Origin: Solen grandis
Lineage: Eukaryota; Mollusca; Bivalvia; Adapedonta; Solenidae
Reading direction: 5' to 3'
Length of the DNA stretch: 64,000 bases
NCBI GenBank assembly: GCA_021229015.1
Contig: CM037777.1
Span: 60,542,085-60,606,084 of the forward strand
Numbering within the stretch: position 1 is the first letter of the stretch; every line of letters starts with the position of its first letter. Under the pieces are notes generated by a model, which worked only from the letters and a program-made list of their open reading frames with translations, had not been told where the DNA came from and did no database searches. Below are positions 1 to 12,550 of this stretch, in pieces. The position numbers and the translations under genes were made by a program.

Positions 1-166
1 CACCCACAACATCGTCCTGACAACGGGCAAACCAGCCCTGAAACAACCCTTATATTTTGAACGCCTAGCAAGGGAGCCATACTAGTACCATTTATACGAC
101 TTGAGTACGTCGCGACCAGGGATCGAACACTACGGGCGCACTAACTACTCGGCCACCGAGACCGGT
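1..166 (-). mobile_element. SINE-B copy (tRNA-headed), cut by window edge
   Basis: On the minus strand it starts with a tRNA-like head (GGTGGCCGAGTAGTTA box A; GTTCGATCCC box B) followed by the family body (GTCGCGAC..., GTTGTCAGGACGATGT). Matches the better preserved copy at 41288-41596. Lies in the intron upstream of exon 1. Confidence 0.75.
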
Positions 167-295
167 CGCAAAACAAAAGCGGTATAATGCATAACAAAAA
201 CGTTAATAAACAAAGGTTGAATGTAGAGATGGATGCCAAATATATTTACCATGATGATAACTAATCGATTTTCAAATGATTTTGGTGTATTTCAG

Positions 296-436
296 AGTGT
301 CAACCCGGTACATACGGTGCAAAATGTAGCAAAAATTGCTCTGGACACTGTAAAGATGGCTCCAACTGTGAAATGATTGATGGTCATTGTCCAAAAGGAT
401 GTGAGCCTGGCTGGCAAGATCAGAAATGTGACCAAG
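296..436 (+). CDS. RPTP exon 1 in window: EGF/laminin-like repeat 1
   Basis: 141 nt after an acceptor ending TTTCAG, with donor AAG|GTTAAC, phase 1 at both ends. Encodes a 47-residue module with eight cysteines, starting CQPGTYGAKC and ending DQKCDQ, typical of MEGF-type EGF/laminin repeats. An extracellular ligand- or partner-binding role is inferred. Its symmetrical phase means it can be duplicated or skipped without shifting the frame. Confidence 0.9.
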
Positions 437-3400
437 GTTAACCTCCTCAGAATATATGTCCTTGAGAGATTGAAGAATTTGATTCACACATTTCACTAGA
501 TAGTACACTAGATGGACAAGAGCATGAAGCGAGATGGTTCTTTGCCGATATAGTTTTTTTTTCTTTGCCACAATTTTTACGAAGCTTTGTACTTGAAAAC
601 GCATCACCTCAGTAAAAACTCTCAGCCGCTATACTATCTACCGTTATAAACAATCAAATGACTGAGGGTCCTACTGTTGCTTTCAACATAAACTGGAACA
701 TTAAAGGAGAAAGCTTGTAATCTTGAACCGTTTTATTGATTTCTCTCCTTTCCCTCATAGCTGTGAGGGCATAACGACACAATTTTATTTGCCATATTCG
801 TATAAGATAAACTAAGGACACATTACATGCCAGAAGTGAGTGAACTGCTTCACTTCCCTGGCTTACGTCACACAATTTCATTCATAGTATTTTCATTGAT
901 AAATTTTCCCGCCAACGCAAATAGGTGCATATATTTCTTGCTCGCCAGATGGCATTGAATTTGGATATCCGTTATGATCATTTTACAATCGGTTACAATA
1001 TGCTGAGTTGTAAACAAAGCAACATAAAAAAGATTATTACTGATAAAATTTTAAAGGTTCTGGGTATTTTTCAGGATGCCGACCTGGTACATACGGTGAA
1101 GACTGTCGCAATAATTGTTCTGGACACTGTAAAGATGGCTCCAACTGTGATAAGATTGATGGTCATTGTCCAGAAGGATGTGAGCTAGGCTGGCGAGATC
1201 AGAAATGTGATCAAGGTGTGAACAAAATTTTACAGTCTAACTGCTGAGATTTCTAATATAGAGTTGCCACTATGCCTATGCTAGTTCCCGACAAATACTT
1301 TCGACACCTGTTCTTATGTGATGGTTTTCTGTAATTTCATAAATATAATCAATTGAACTGAATCTCTTAGCACTGGATGTTTGATCCATAGCTTTGCATG
1401 GGGTTCGGTGTTTTTAATACATAGCTGAATGTCGATCATTAGAACGCTGATTAATTTGAATGCAGATTCGAATGTCGGTCACATAGTTATGCATTCGCTT
1501 TGTTTTAGCAAGTTAAATGCAGAGCTGAACGTTGATCTCACATTCGCGTTTTCAGCGCTGAATGCCAATCTCATATCTTTCCATTCGCTTTTTAGTTAAT
1601 TGACTGTGGAGCTGGATGTTTGACCCACAGCTGTACATTGGAAATTGTGTTTGTTTGAAATGCATATCTGAATGTCTATCACATAGCTATGCATTCGCAT
1701 ATTTCAGAAGGTTAAATGCAGAGCTGAATGTCGTTCACATAGCTATGCATTAAAACACTGACTGAACAATTCGAATTCAGAGCCGAATGTTCACTGCATA
1801 GACAACACAAATAATTGTTTGGCATTATAACGAGTTTCTCCTTCGCTTTATTACACCATTTTTGCGTTTTTACCTATGTTTTGAGAACGAGCGCCTTTGT
1901 TTTCCTTTACAACGAGTTTCACTTTAGTTTAAACATATTTTATTCAAAATAATTAACACATGTAATATTAGCATACAATCAACTCAGGATAAAAACGAAA
2001 GATAATATCTTATCGTGTTCTTCACCATGTGAAATAATGGTAAACGATATTATGGCTAAATAAACTATACATATCATTTTCGCAATGAAGCCTTATATTC
2101 TCGTTATAATGCCTGTTTGATGCTCCTCTGCGTTACTTCGAGTTTATAAGCGTAAAGACTCCTTAAGACTCCGTCATGATTGAAATATATTATGTCTGTG
2201 AATAGGCTGTCTTTGAGATGATCTTAAATATGATAACAATGTCGTTCCTTTGGTAAATGTGATGTTTTGAGTCAGGTAAGAGGGGGTATTAAAAATGCGT
2301 TAGTGAAAATGGCGATCCATTAATTATATATGACAAATTGTCAATCTAAAAACATAACCCATATTTACTTAATATTGTTACGAGCTGGTAGCGTGCTCTA
2401 TCCCTGTCTTGATGGTGGTTATGACCTTTTCAGTCAGTGATGTGTGCTGCTGTGCAGTTGAAGAATTCAACTTGCATGTGTAGACAATGTCTTAAAGACC
2501 TTTTTATGTTTTAAATAAAATGGACTCCACAAGTTAAAATGGATAATCAAATTACCTAAAAGCTGAATACTTATAATGCTTAAATAGTAGTGGAAATCAA
2601 TTAAACAATAAATGCAGGGTAAAGTTCCCTCGCTTTATTTCTGCACTATTGCTATATAAGGGAAACTGATATATTAATGCATGAGTAGACACTAAATATA
2701 AATATCAACCACAAAATGTCATACAGTAGACAAATTGACATCAAACAAGGAATTCTATACTAAGTTCTGAAAGGATGTTAAATAAGTCTTAAATATACAC
2801 AGTCTTTTATCACATGAAGATGATAAAATAGAGCTTAAGTCCAAATAAAGTATCAATTCCTTATATAACTACTTATTTCTTATTTAAAATGGAGGAAAAT
2901 CTACTATAACTTGAGTATAGAGCTTACTTAAATAAATGAATACTTAAAGTAACCAAATGTAATTAAAAGAAAAAAATAACTTAAAGACAGTGATATGTAC
3001 CTTAAGAGAGTCAGGCGTGGAGTCCCTGAACTCAGCTGCGTTCCACTATATAAAGTGCAGCAACGCGCATATAAATAAGTGCGTTTTTAACGTTAAACCG
3101 CGCAACAGTGAAAGTGCACAACTGTGCACACAGAAATATGTGCGCTAAATCATCAAAACAATGAAGAAAGCAGAATACTCTCGAATCCTACGCTAGAAAT
3201 GTATAATTAACAATAACTTACCAATAAACAATAGAATTACTGATGATTACTATAAAAATCAATAAGATAAACAATTGGTCTATTCAGAAGCTTATATTTA
3301 ATAAAACCGCTACACTGTAACCATGGCAAATATCCCATGAATCAGTGCGACACAGCATCCAAAATGGCCGCCGGAAGTAAATTTACAAAAAGTAAACAAA

Positions 3401-5019
3401 CTTGACGAAAGATGCACAAAGTTGAATGTGGGGAATGTAAACCAAAGAGAAAATAATTCTTAAAAGATGAATTTCTATGAAGGTAACAATAACAAAGTTT
3501 AGAAATAAATAATGACGAGAGATCGCTGGAATGCCAGCGCATTACAATATTTTACCTACACGTTTTCGCGTCTTTGTTCACCAGAATGCGAGGTTGGTAC
3601 GTGGGGTTATAACTGTAGTGAAACATGCGAGGGCTGTCTGGACGGAGCATGTGATGCAACCAACGGTTCATGTAACAATGGCTGTAAACCTACATACAGG
3701 ACTGTTCCGTACTGTAACGAAAGTATGTATGCATGTCTTTAATGTATTTCATTAATTTCTTCTTAGTTAATTAATATCCAAAACCCCTAAACAGTGTTTA
3801 CTTTCAATGAAAAATTATCGCATATTACAGTTTAGATTGAAATAGATGTTATAATTTTTTTAGCACTCGGGCATATCGTTTAACACATAATTATCGATTT
3901 GTATTGTCAATCGTATGTGAATTTACTTACGTTAATGTAAAAGAATTTTCTTTGACCTTAAAGTTGTAATTATTGATTACAAACATAACAAATATGAGGA
4001 TAGCTTACAGTTTTAAATCATATCTAACATGATTAATGTGTTTGTCCATGAAAATGTTAGTACAGTTCGTCATTAACAGTTTTCTCTCTTTTCTGGAGTA
4101 CAAATTATTTAAATACATTGACCGGCTTTATATCATTGTTGTAAAACCATTTTACCATTTTGCTATGTAATAAGAAAAAGTTAGTATTTTTGTTACATTC
4201 TACACGTAACCTTGACTATTGATGTTTATTCGATGTGGAAGATGTACTTTATATCTTTCACGATTGGACAAGTCAATTTCCAGTAGTTTCTGCTACAATT
4301 ATATCATTTGACGGCTGCCAAATGCCCTGCCAATCCATTTTTTATTATTATTATCAAGCGACTATTTTAAGTTATCCAGCATAGATAACTGTTAGTGTAA
4401 ATAATATTTTTAAAATATTGACCAAAAGCCGTCATATTATTGACCTAAATGTCCGTTGTGCGAATTGCAAAGTATCTGCCATATTGGAAACATTCTTTAC
4501 AGGTTTAGGTAAATATTTTACACATGCTTTGGATAGTCAGTAAATATTACTCGTAGTAATGAATTTTAAAATAATGAAAGAACGTTTTGTTTATATCGAC
4601 TTAGAAGTAACAAATGATTATGAAAAGAGAAATAGACTATGGTATATACTTAGCAGTTGATAATCTCACATTAGCTAATTGCCAGGTCAGATTGGTAACA
4701 TTTTATCGACGTAATTTATCCGCAGGTGCATATTCTCCATTACTTTTTTGTGAAGATTAATACTTGTAGTGATGGTGTTGATGAAATTTGATGAAATCAA
4801 ATAGTAGAGATAGTTATCGTTTTTGCTCAGTTATTGTGAAAAATATTCAATTCAATGCCAATAATTAAATCTGGGGTTTTATCTCAATATTGTTCATTAA
4901 AAGGGGTTATTAATGACACAGTTCAAATAACGATATGTTCATAAAATTTCATGACTACAAGGGTGTTGTTATGGGGCAACAAAATCAACTAATAATTACA
5001 GTTGTATAATGTATTTTTC

Positions 5020-5058
<39 letters not shown>

Positions 5059-8000
5059 GTTGTTTTTGTTTTATGTTGTTGTTGTTTTTTGGTTTTTTTG
5101 GCAATATCCAAAACTTAGATACATATACTAATGTGCTATACTATCAGGTATTATTTCGACGTTGTCGGAGAAATCGGAGATGGTCTCTTCTGGACCTGTC
5201 GGACCCATCGTCGGAGTCTGCTGTGGTATCATTCTACTTGTCCTGGTCGGTTTTATCTTCCTTTACGTGTACAGGAAAAGGTGCCTTTCTTCTTTTTTTT
5301 TCTTTTTTTCAATCCATAAATTGAAAACACAGAAATGCTCAATGATGAGATCAAAATGATGTGATTCTTTTTAAAACGAAAGCAATCTAATGCTGTCCAT
5401 CAATGGATCCTAAAATATGATATACGTATGGCCCCTTTGCTTGGCGCTCAGCATATAAATGTAGTTCGAGAACTGGTTGGCACTGTGATTGGATAATGTG
5501 ACTTGGTGTGGTATCATGTCACATGTCTACGATGTGATACTGCAGTGTGGCAGCACTATATCTGTCTCCAAAATACTGAAATACTGTCGGCACGACGTTA
5601 AATCCAATAAACAAACAAAAATGAACCCCGATCTTTTGTATTTTTGTTTTGAGATTTGTTTGGTTGACTTAAGGTGCATATTAATTTGGTTCTTAAGCAA
5701 ATTTAAGACCTGGACCTGAGCAGTATAACGGGTACGTAAATATAGTAAAAAGATAATGAATATAATTGTACATGAACTTTAACTCTTAGACTATTTGTCA
5801 ATAATAGTCACTTTTTCACATTTTAATAAAATATTTGTATAATATTTTTTCTAATGAAAATAACAGCTGAATACAAGTAGTTTTCCAAATAAAAATGAGT
5901 TTACATACTTAATGAACAGAACAGTAATGAATATATAACGTTGATTTTCAGGTTATTTAGATCAAGGAGCAGTGTAGGGGGAATAGCATTTTGTCACTAT
6001 GGCTGTTAAATGTCAAAAAGATGAAGAGAAGTCATTTGGATATTTATAAACTAAACTCAGTTTACTTAAACATTCTGAAACTTTTATAGGTGGTAAGATA
6101 TTTTAAGATGAATTAATTATACATGTATTATCTGTTTTAATCTTGGTTTTGTTTAGGAAGGATCCGTCACAAAAGGCGGCTCAGAACGGTGAAATTGAAA
6201 CAGAAAGTGCGATTGTCACTCAATCCCTGCCCGTCAAAGAGACAACATTCACTAGTAAGAATTTCAGGAAGAGTTTCCATGATGTTCCGTGTAGCATTCT
6301 TATGCAAAACTCAAGAAATTTTATGAAATTATGCCTATCCATTATTTTTGGTATTTTGCTACATGTATTTGGATAACAGATGCCAGTAAAAGGTTCGTCA
6401 ATGATGATCTATATGCGCTTTACGTCATTTGTATGCAAAACTAAATCATTTTGATAAACTGAAGCCTGCCCATTTTCTCAGTATTTTGCTATAAGAGTCA
6501 CCGGTTTGTATTCAAATTGAAATGATATGAAAGCGACTATACAGAGACTGCAGAATGCATCAATGTTATTTATGGGTTTCGACTACATTGACACACATGA
6601 ATTGTTTCAAGACAATAAATATGCTAAATTGATGAATATTTTAGTCTTATTATTTCTGTATATTCAGTTGCTATTTCAACATCATATCGATGTTTTCTTT
6701 TTCCTTACACTTAAGTCAGAAATATTTTCGAAATATATTCACAAAGTCGACGGACAAGACTTAGTATGGAGTACCACTGAGGTAAAAAGTAGATTTTACC
6801 GACAGGTATAAGACAATGGAACTATACATTTAAGTTTTAAATGTAAATACATATTTTGCAACATATTTATAATTTTAAATGTATATACTGTCGAAGCGAT
6901 GATAAACATAATGTACAGTAGCAATAGTAAATTTACAGATGCAGCTATAGACTTATAACTGTCAGGTTGAATATTTTTATTTTTGATCTCAGTGGTACGT
7001 CATAGACGAGACTGTATGTTTATTACGTATGTTGATGGCGAATGTTGTTACCAGGCAGCGAGGAGGTGGTGTACAGCAACATCCAGGCAGAGTTTGCTCA
7101 GAGCACAAAACAGCCAGAGTCCGGAATCCCGGTGAATAATCCTGGTATGCAAGTCTGCATTTATTTTGCTTAAATTAACATCTTTCATCTAAATGTGTTT
7201 TTAACTATGAAAACTGTATACCGGTAAAATATGTAACATTGATTAAAATGAAGTAGCACCCATAAAATGTGTAGAAAATATGACATTCCAATGAAATGAT
7301 GCTTAACAATGGTGATAAATACACATTTAGAATTACTCAACAGTCAAACATAAACCTTATACTTCTATTCAGTAAAGCTCAGAAAAATGCTGGTCGTATA
7401 ACAATGTGATCTGAAAACAATTTTAATTAAGAAAGATATTTCAAAAATGATATGCACTGTTCATGGGGATAAAGTATTGGAGAATGAAGAACAGTTACAA
7501 TTATGTTGTACGAAGTGCTTTATTCTGGGAAGTCAAATCACTGCAGAGCGCCATCAAAATATAGTTGTTTTTTCAAGCATACGGAGACGGTGAAACCGAC
7601 CTTAATATACGTTTCGAAAAGTGCTTTGACAAAAGCAACTGTATATTTATCAAAGAAAATGTAATTCAGTTAGGATACTTCATCAAAATTTCGTGAATAC
7701 GGAGGATATAAACACGTAGTTCAGTTAACTGTGATCTAACAAACAGAAGTGGGTAACTTTTATCCTTAAATATAGGAAAATCTACCAATGAAAATTGTTC
7801 AAATATTCATTCAGCATTCATCCTTAAATAGGTCAAAAGTCAGATTCAACAGCTTGGCCGAAAAATAAAGCTCCTTAAAAAAGAGACATTTTCAGTGCTA
7901 AGGCAGCATTAATTGGCACCTCATTGAAGAGGGGGTCTACTATGGTAATTGCTTATGGAGGTATTAGTAATTTCAAAGCTTTGAATACCGTACTGTTTCC

Positions 8001-10742
8001 AGCAGAGTGTAGCCCATCACACACAAATACAAAATTTCCCGCTGTCAACATCTCAGTCCACCAGGTGTCTCTTGGGAGATTAATGTCGTATTTGCGAGAC
8101 ACCTCAATCGAGTCTGACAAACTTTTTGAAGAATTTAAGGCAAGTAAAATGTTACTCAAATTTTGATTATTAATTCGTTTATGCTGCCAAATACTTGTTT
8201 AAAAACCTTAAGAGTAAATGCCTTCCGGGTTCAGCTTATCAAAAGCCCCATTAGGTTGTTGAGGCTTGGATTAAATCATCCATTATGAATAAAGAATAAA
8301 AATGTTTTATCACATCTTATATTTATGACTCATCGAATATCTGATTCAAAACATAGTATTATGTCTGTAGAGAACATGTCGGTTGGAAATATGGGAAAAA
8401 AATGAATGCTATTTACGTACACATTTGAATTCCAGCAAGTAGAAAACCTTACGAATGTTTGTTCTAATGTGATAATGCTAATAACAATACTAATTTGTTT
8501 AGATAAATGAGTACCGGTACTCCTTTTCGATGTTATATATTTACACATTTTGCTACTGAAACCGAAACCATGTATTTGTCAGGACCTTGACCATCTCGTC
8601 CGCTTTCTCCACAGGCTATTCCGAACGTATACAACTACAGCATGAGTGTGGCCAAGTCGCAAGGGAATAGAGCCAAGAACAGATACAACCAGATGTACCC
8701 CTGTAAGACACATGTATAACATTCATTCCATGCTCTTGAAATATTATGACATATTTGTGTAGTCATCATGATTACTGAATAAACATAATTCATTCCATGC
8801 TTTTGGTTAAAAGATTGACAAATGCATACAGGAGAAAAACAATCCATGCTTTTGGTGAAAAGACAAATTCACACAGGAGGAAAACAAGTTTTGAACAATA
8901 AGGTACGAAGAAGGGGAATACTTTTACCATTGATGTCAATATATAGAAAACTTGAAGAAAAAAACTATTAATAAAAAAAATTGATTTTCATATTTCTTTT
9001 CACTTGTGGTCTCTGAAATACATAGTTTATACATGTATATACATTCGTGAAATGCAATCTTAAAAGAAAAACAAAAATATCAATAAATATAATTACGTTC
9101 TCTTGGCTAGCATTTACTAATCATTATAGCCATATTTAGACCTTGTGGTCAAGGATAACCCACAAGCTATGTCCTGTTTTTGCTGACACCGTGCAGAAGA
9201 GACATTGGTATAATAAAAGGGAGCCCGGGTGCGATACAGTAGCTCATTTTGCGAATAGAACCCTTGGTTCCTCCCCGTGCTCGGTGTATAACACTGGTTT
9301 TTACCGAGTGCCAGGCAAGGGTGCATCTGGCACACATTTTATATGCCTTTTGTTTGACACGGTCAACGCAAGAAAGTGTCCCAGCTGGGATTCGAACCTT
9401 AGACCTCCCGATCGCAAAGCGGACACTCTACCACTGGCCTATACATAGCTCCCATAGGCACTAATAAGACACATTTTGGCAGTCATTTTGTGTTCTTAGA
9501 TAATGCAGGCCGAAATTTTAGAAATCTAGCTATTTTTAATTCAGTACTGTAGTTTTACTTTTCGGTCTATCTTACTGAAATCTGTATCTAATAGAACAAC
9601 GTAAATTAATCATTTTAAATATGAAAATAATATTTTGGTAAATTTAAAGGTAAAAAACTTTGTAACATAAAAAGTTACTCTGTTCATTTTGTTTACGGAT
9701 GAACCCATACTTTTTTCTTTAATGTGTGTTTATTTTTTACATATATTCATATTAGATATATATGAATTTCAAGAGCATTTCAATAGTGTTAACATTTTCA
9801 TTTTTGGAGCAGAAATAATGAAAATAAAAAAAATCTGCTCCTTTTTATTTCATATAAAAATCCCTTGAATGTACCAATCAAAATGGCCGTCAATTGACCA
9901 TATATTTCCAGTAATTGTCTGCGTCTCTCTGTTTTTAAGTCATTTGTACAAGGTTGCCACATGCTCACGAATTATAAATATATATTTGATACTGTTGTTA
10001 ATATGCCTGTTACAGTCAATTGTTTTGTGATTATTGACGATTGTTAGGTACCATATTTACAACGAAATTACAATGTTACATTAGTATGATACAAACAGTT
10101 AATTTTGAAAATGACTGCTTTCAATTCAGTTAAGTTTAATAAGAAATTAATACATATTGAAGTTATGTTTCTTTGGTAACGCCTCTTCAGTTCTCTTTTT
10201 CTATCTAGTTGACCACAATAGAGTCCACTTGAAAACATTAGATGCTGATCCACACTCTGACTATGTCAATGCTAGTTACATCAACGTGAGTATCTTTAAT
10301 CATCCTCGTAATATCTTTTTTCATAAAACATCGATTAAATATGAAACCTATATGGTTACATTACTTAACAAATAACAATAAGCATTTAAGCCGATCTTCA
10401 AAGAGCAACTGTCAAAACTTAAATTACTATCTTTACTGATCTGTCTACATCCGCTGATATCCTGTGATAAATTGAATCTAATGGTAGAGAGTAAGACTTC
10501 TGATTTTCTTTTTTTAAGCAAAATTGTCAGGGAAACTACTTGATTTAATCATACATAAACTTTAAACATTTTTGCAGTGGTTCATATTAATATCTGCTTA
10601 TTTAACATTTTCTTGTATTATTATTTTAAATCCGTCATAAGTTTAGGACTTTTTAAAACATACCATATGTATATGATGTTTTTCTTTGAAGGGTTACAAA
10701 TCAGAAAAGGCGTACATAGCTGCACAAGGTACGGTATGGCCC

Positions 10743-10779
<37 letters not shown>

Positions 10780-12512
10780 CTTGAACATCAAACAGACAGT
10801 ATTTCAATCAATTTGGAGACTACGTCTACTGGTGACAAATATAGTGATGTCACACTGTAGTTTCACGCCGTAGACATGTGGATTGATACCACACACAGTC
10901 ACATTATCCTGACACCGGTCTTACCAGTGAGTTCATATGTGGTGCACATTGGTACATATATACTATATACCACTTACATATATTACATGTATATGTAAGT
11001 GTCGTGATAAAGTATTAACTAAGACAAATATCCGATAAGTAATCAAATGCTACTAATTCTAGAAAAATGTAGATTGTACTTAAGTACTTTAGCACTTAGG
11101 TGTCATGTTCAATTCGGAAGCTAGCTATGGCTGGTTTCTAGATAACCCGAAAACACTTCGGTTGTGATCTTTGATGCCACTGGATGATAGTTTCAATCAA
11201 TTTTGGACATTAATGTATAAATACTGTCTTCTCGGTAAATGTATGGACATTTAGACATAAATACTACCGGTTTCATTTGTAATTTAGCAGATGCAGCAAT
11301 CGATACAGAACTCTTTGAAAAAAATCTTTATAAAACTATTTATGCAATCTTTTCATGTATAACACACAATATTCAAACAACACTTGCAATCATGTGCCAA
11401 CAATTCCTTAAAGCTAAATTCAAACTTTACTGGTAAGTACATCGTGCATGCGTGTATATTCGTATACATGTATGTGTTTGTGTTTTGGTGCTAGGACGTT
11501 GTCTGTTGTAATTGTTATGCATTTCACTATCTAAAGGTCCAGTGGAGAAGAATATCGCCGACTTCATACGGACAATATGGGAGAAAGAAGTAGAGACCAT
11601 AGTCATTCTGACTAACGTTGTTGAATCGGGAAAGGTAATAATCTGATGTTGTTATATTACATGTATTTACACATCCATGATCATAGAAATAAATATTTAT
11701 TTAGTCATATTACCAGACAAGTTGACCATTTGGGTAATAGAAATATTTCATAGCTTTATATTCTCCCTAAGTTCTGGATAATGTAGAATTGGTAACTTGT
11801 CGTGTATATTTGTCATTAAAGGATATGATTATAAAGAGGAAGCTATTTTTTTCATTATTGAAAAGTTAAGCAATGAATATGTTTTTTATATGAAGTTTTA
11901 GTCTTTCATGCTTTCGGTGAGTATGAAGCATATATATTATGTTTTCGGGAAGTGCTCGTTGATTTACGTAGGTTTACGTATCAGAGTGAAATGGTCTATA
12001 CATATACATGTATAGGAAATGGGTTTGGGGTACAAAAAAATGAACCTTATACCTCTGTGTACAATAGCGAGGACTGGAAAACATGAATGATACGAGACAC
12101 ATTCTTATTCTCTGTCTCGAGTTTAATTACTTTCCATGAAACTAAATGTTATGATTTCTCGGTGTTCAGAGCCTCATGATTTTATATCTCACTTCCGGTT
12201 CTTGGTTGTCACAACTTACTGTATCTCAATACAGGCATTGGAAAATACTTTTATCTTAAACCACTCTTAAAATGCAATCTTGCAATAAGATTAACAAAAT
12301 ATTATTTATAACCTTATAATTAAATGCAATAATTGAAATATATTTTAGATGAAGTGCTTAAAATACTGGAGCGGAAAGAAGGTTCTAAAATTTGGTGCGA
12401 TCACAATAACACAAGAATCTGAAGAAAAATTGGCTGAGTACACAAAGAGGACTCTATTGCTGAAAATGGTATCTTTTTTTTTTCAAAACAGAAGTCTGAT
12501 AACAGACTTTCA

Positions 12513-12550
<38 letters not shown>

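Noticed and set aside
3040..3130. TATATAAA-containing stretch as an internal promoter of the RPTP gene
   Set aside because: Lies between EGF exons 2 and 3 with no initiator or new first exon; in AT-rich DNA a TATA-like word is expected by chance.
5022..5324. Cys-Val repeat protein preceding the transmembrane exon
   Set aside because: The CVCVCV part is the (TG)n tract in an intron; only the part from 5148 is exon, in another frame.
8003..8143. GT donor at 8144 for exon 7
   Set aside because: It gives phase 1 and would read exon 8 in a frame with an early TAG, losing KNRY. The GC donor at 8140 keeps the PTP frame.
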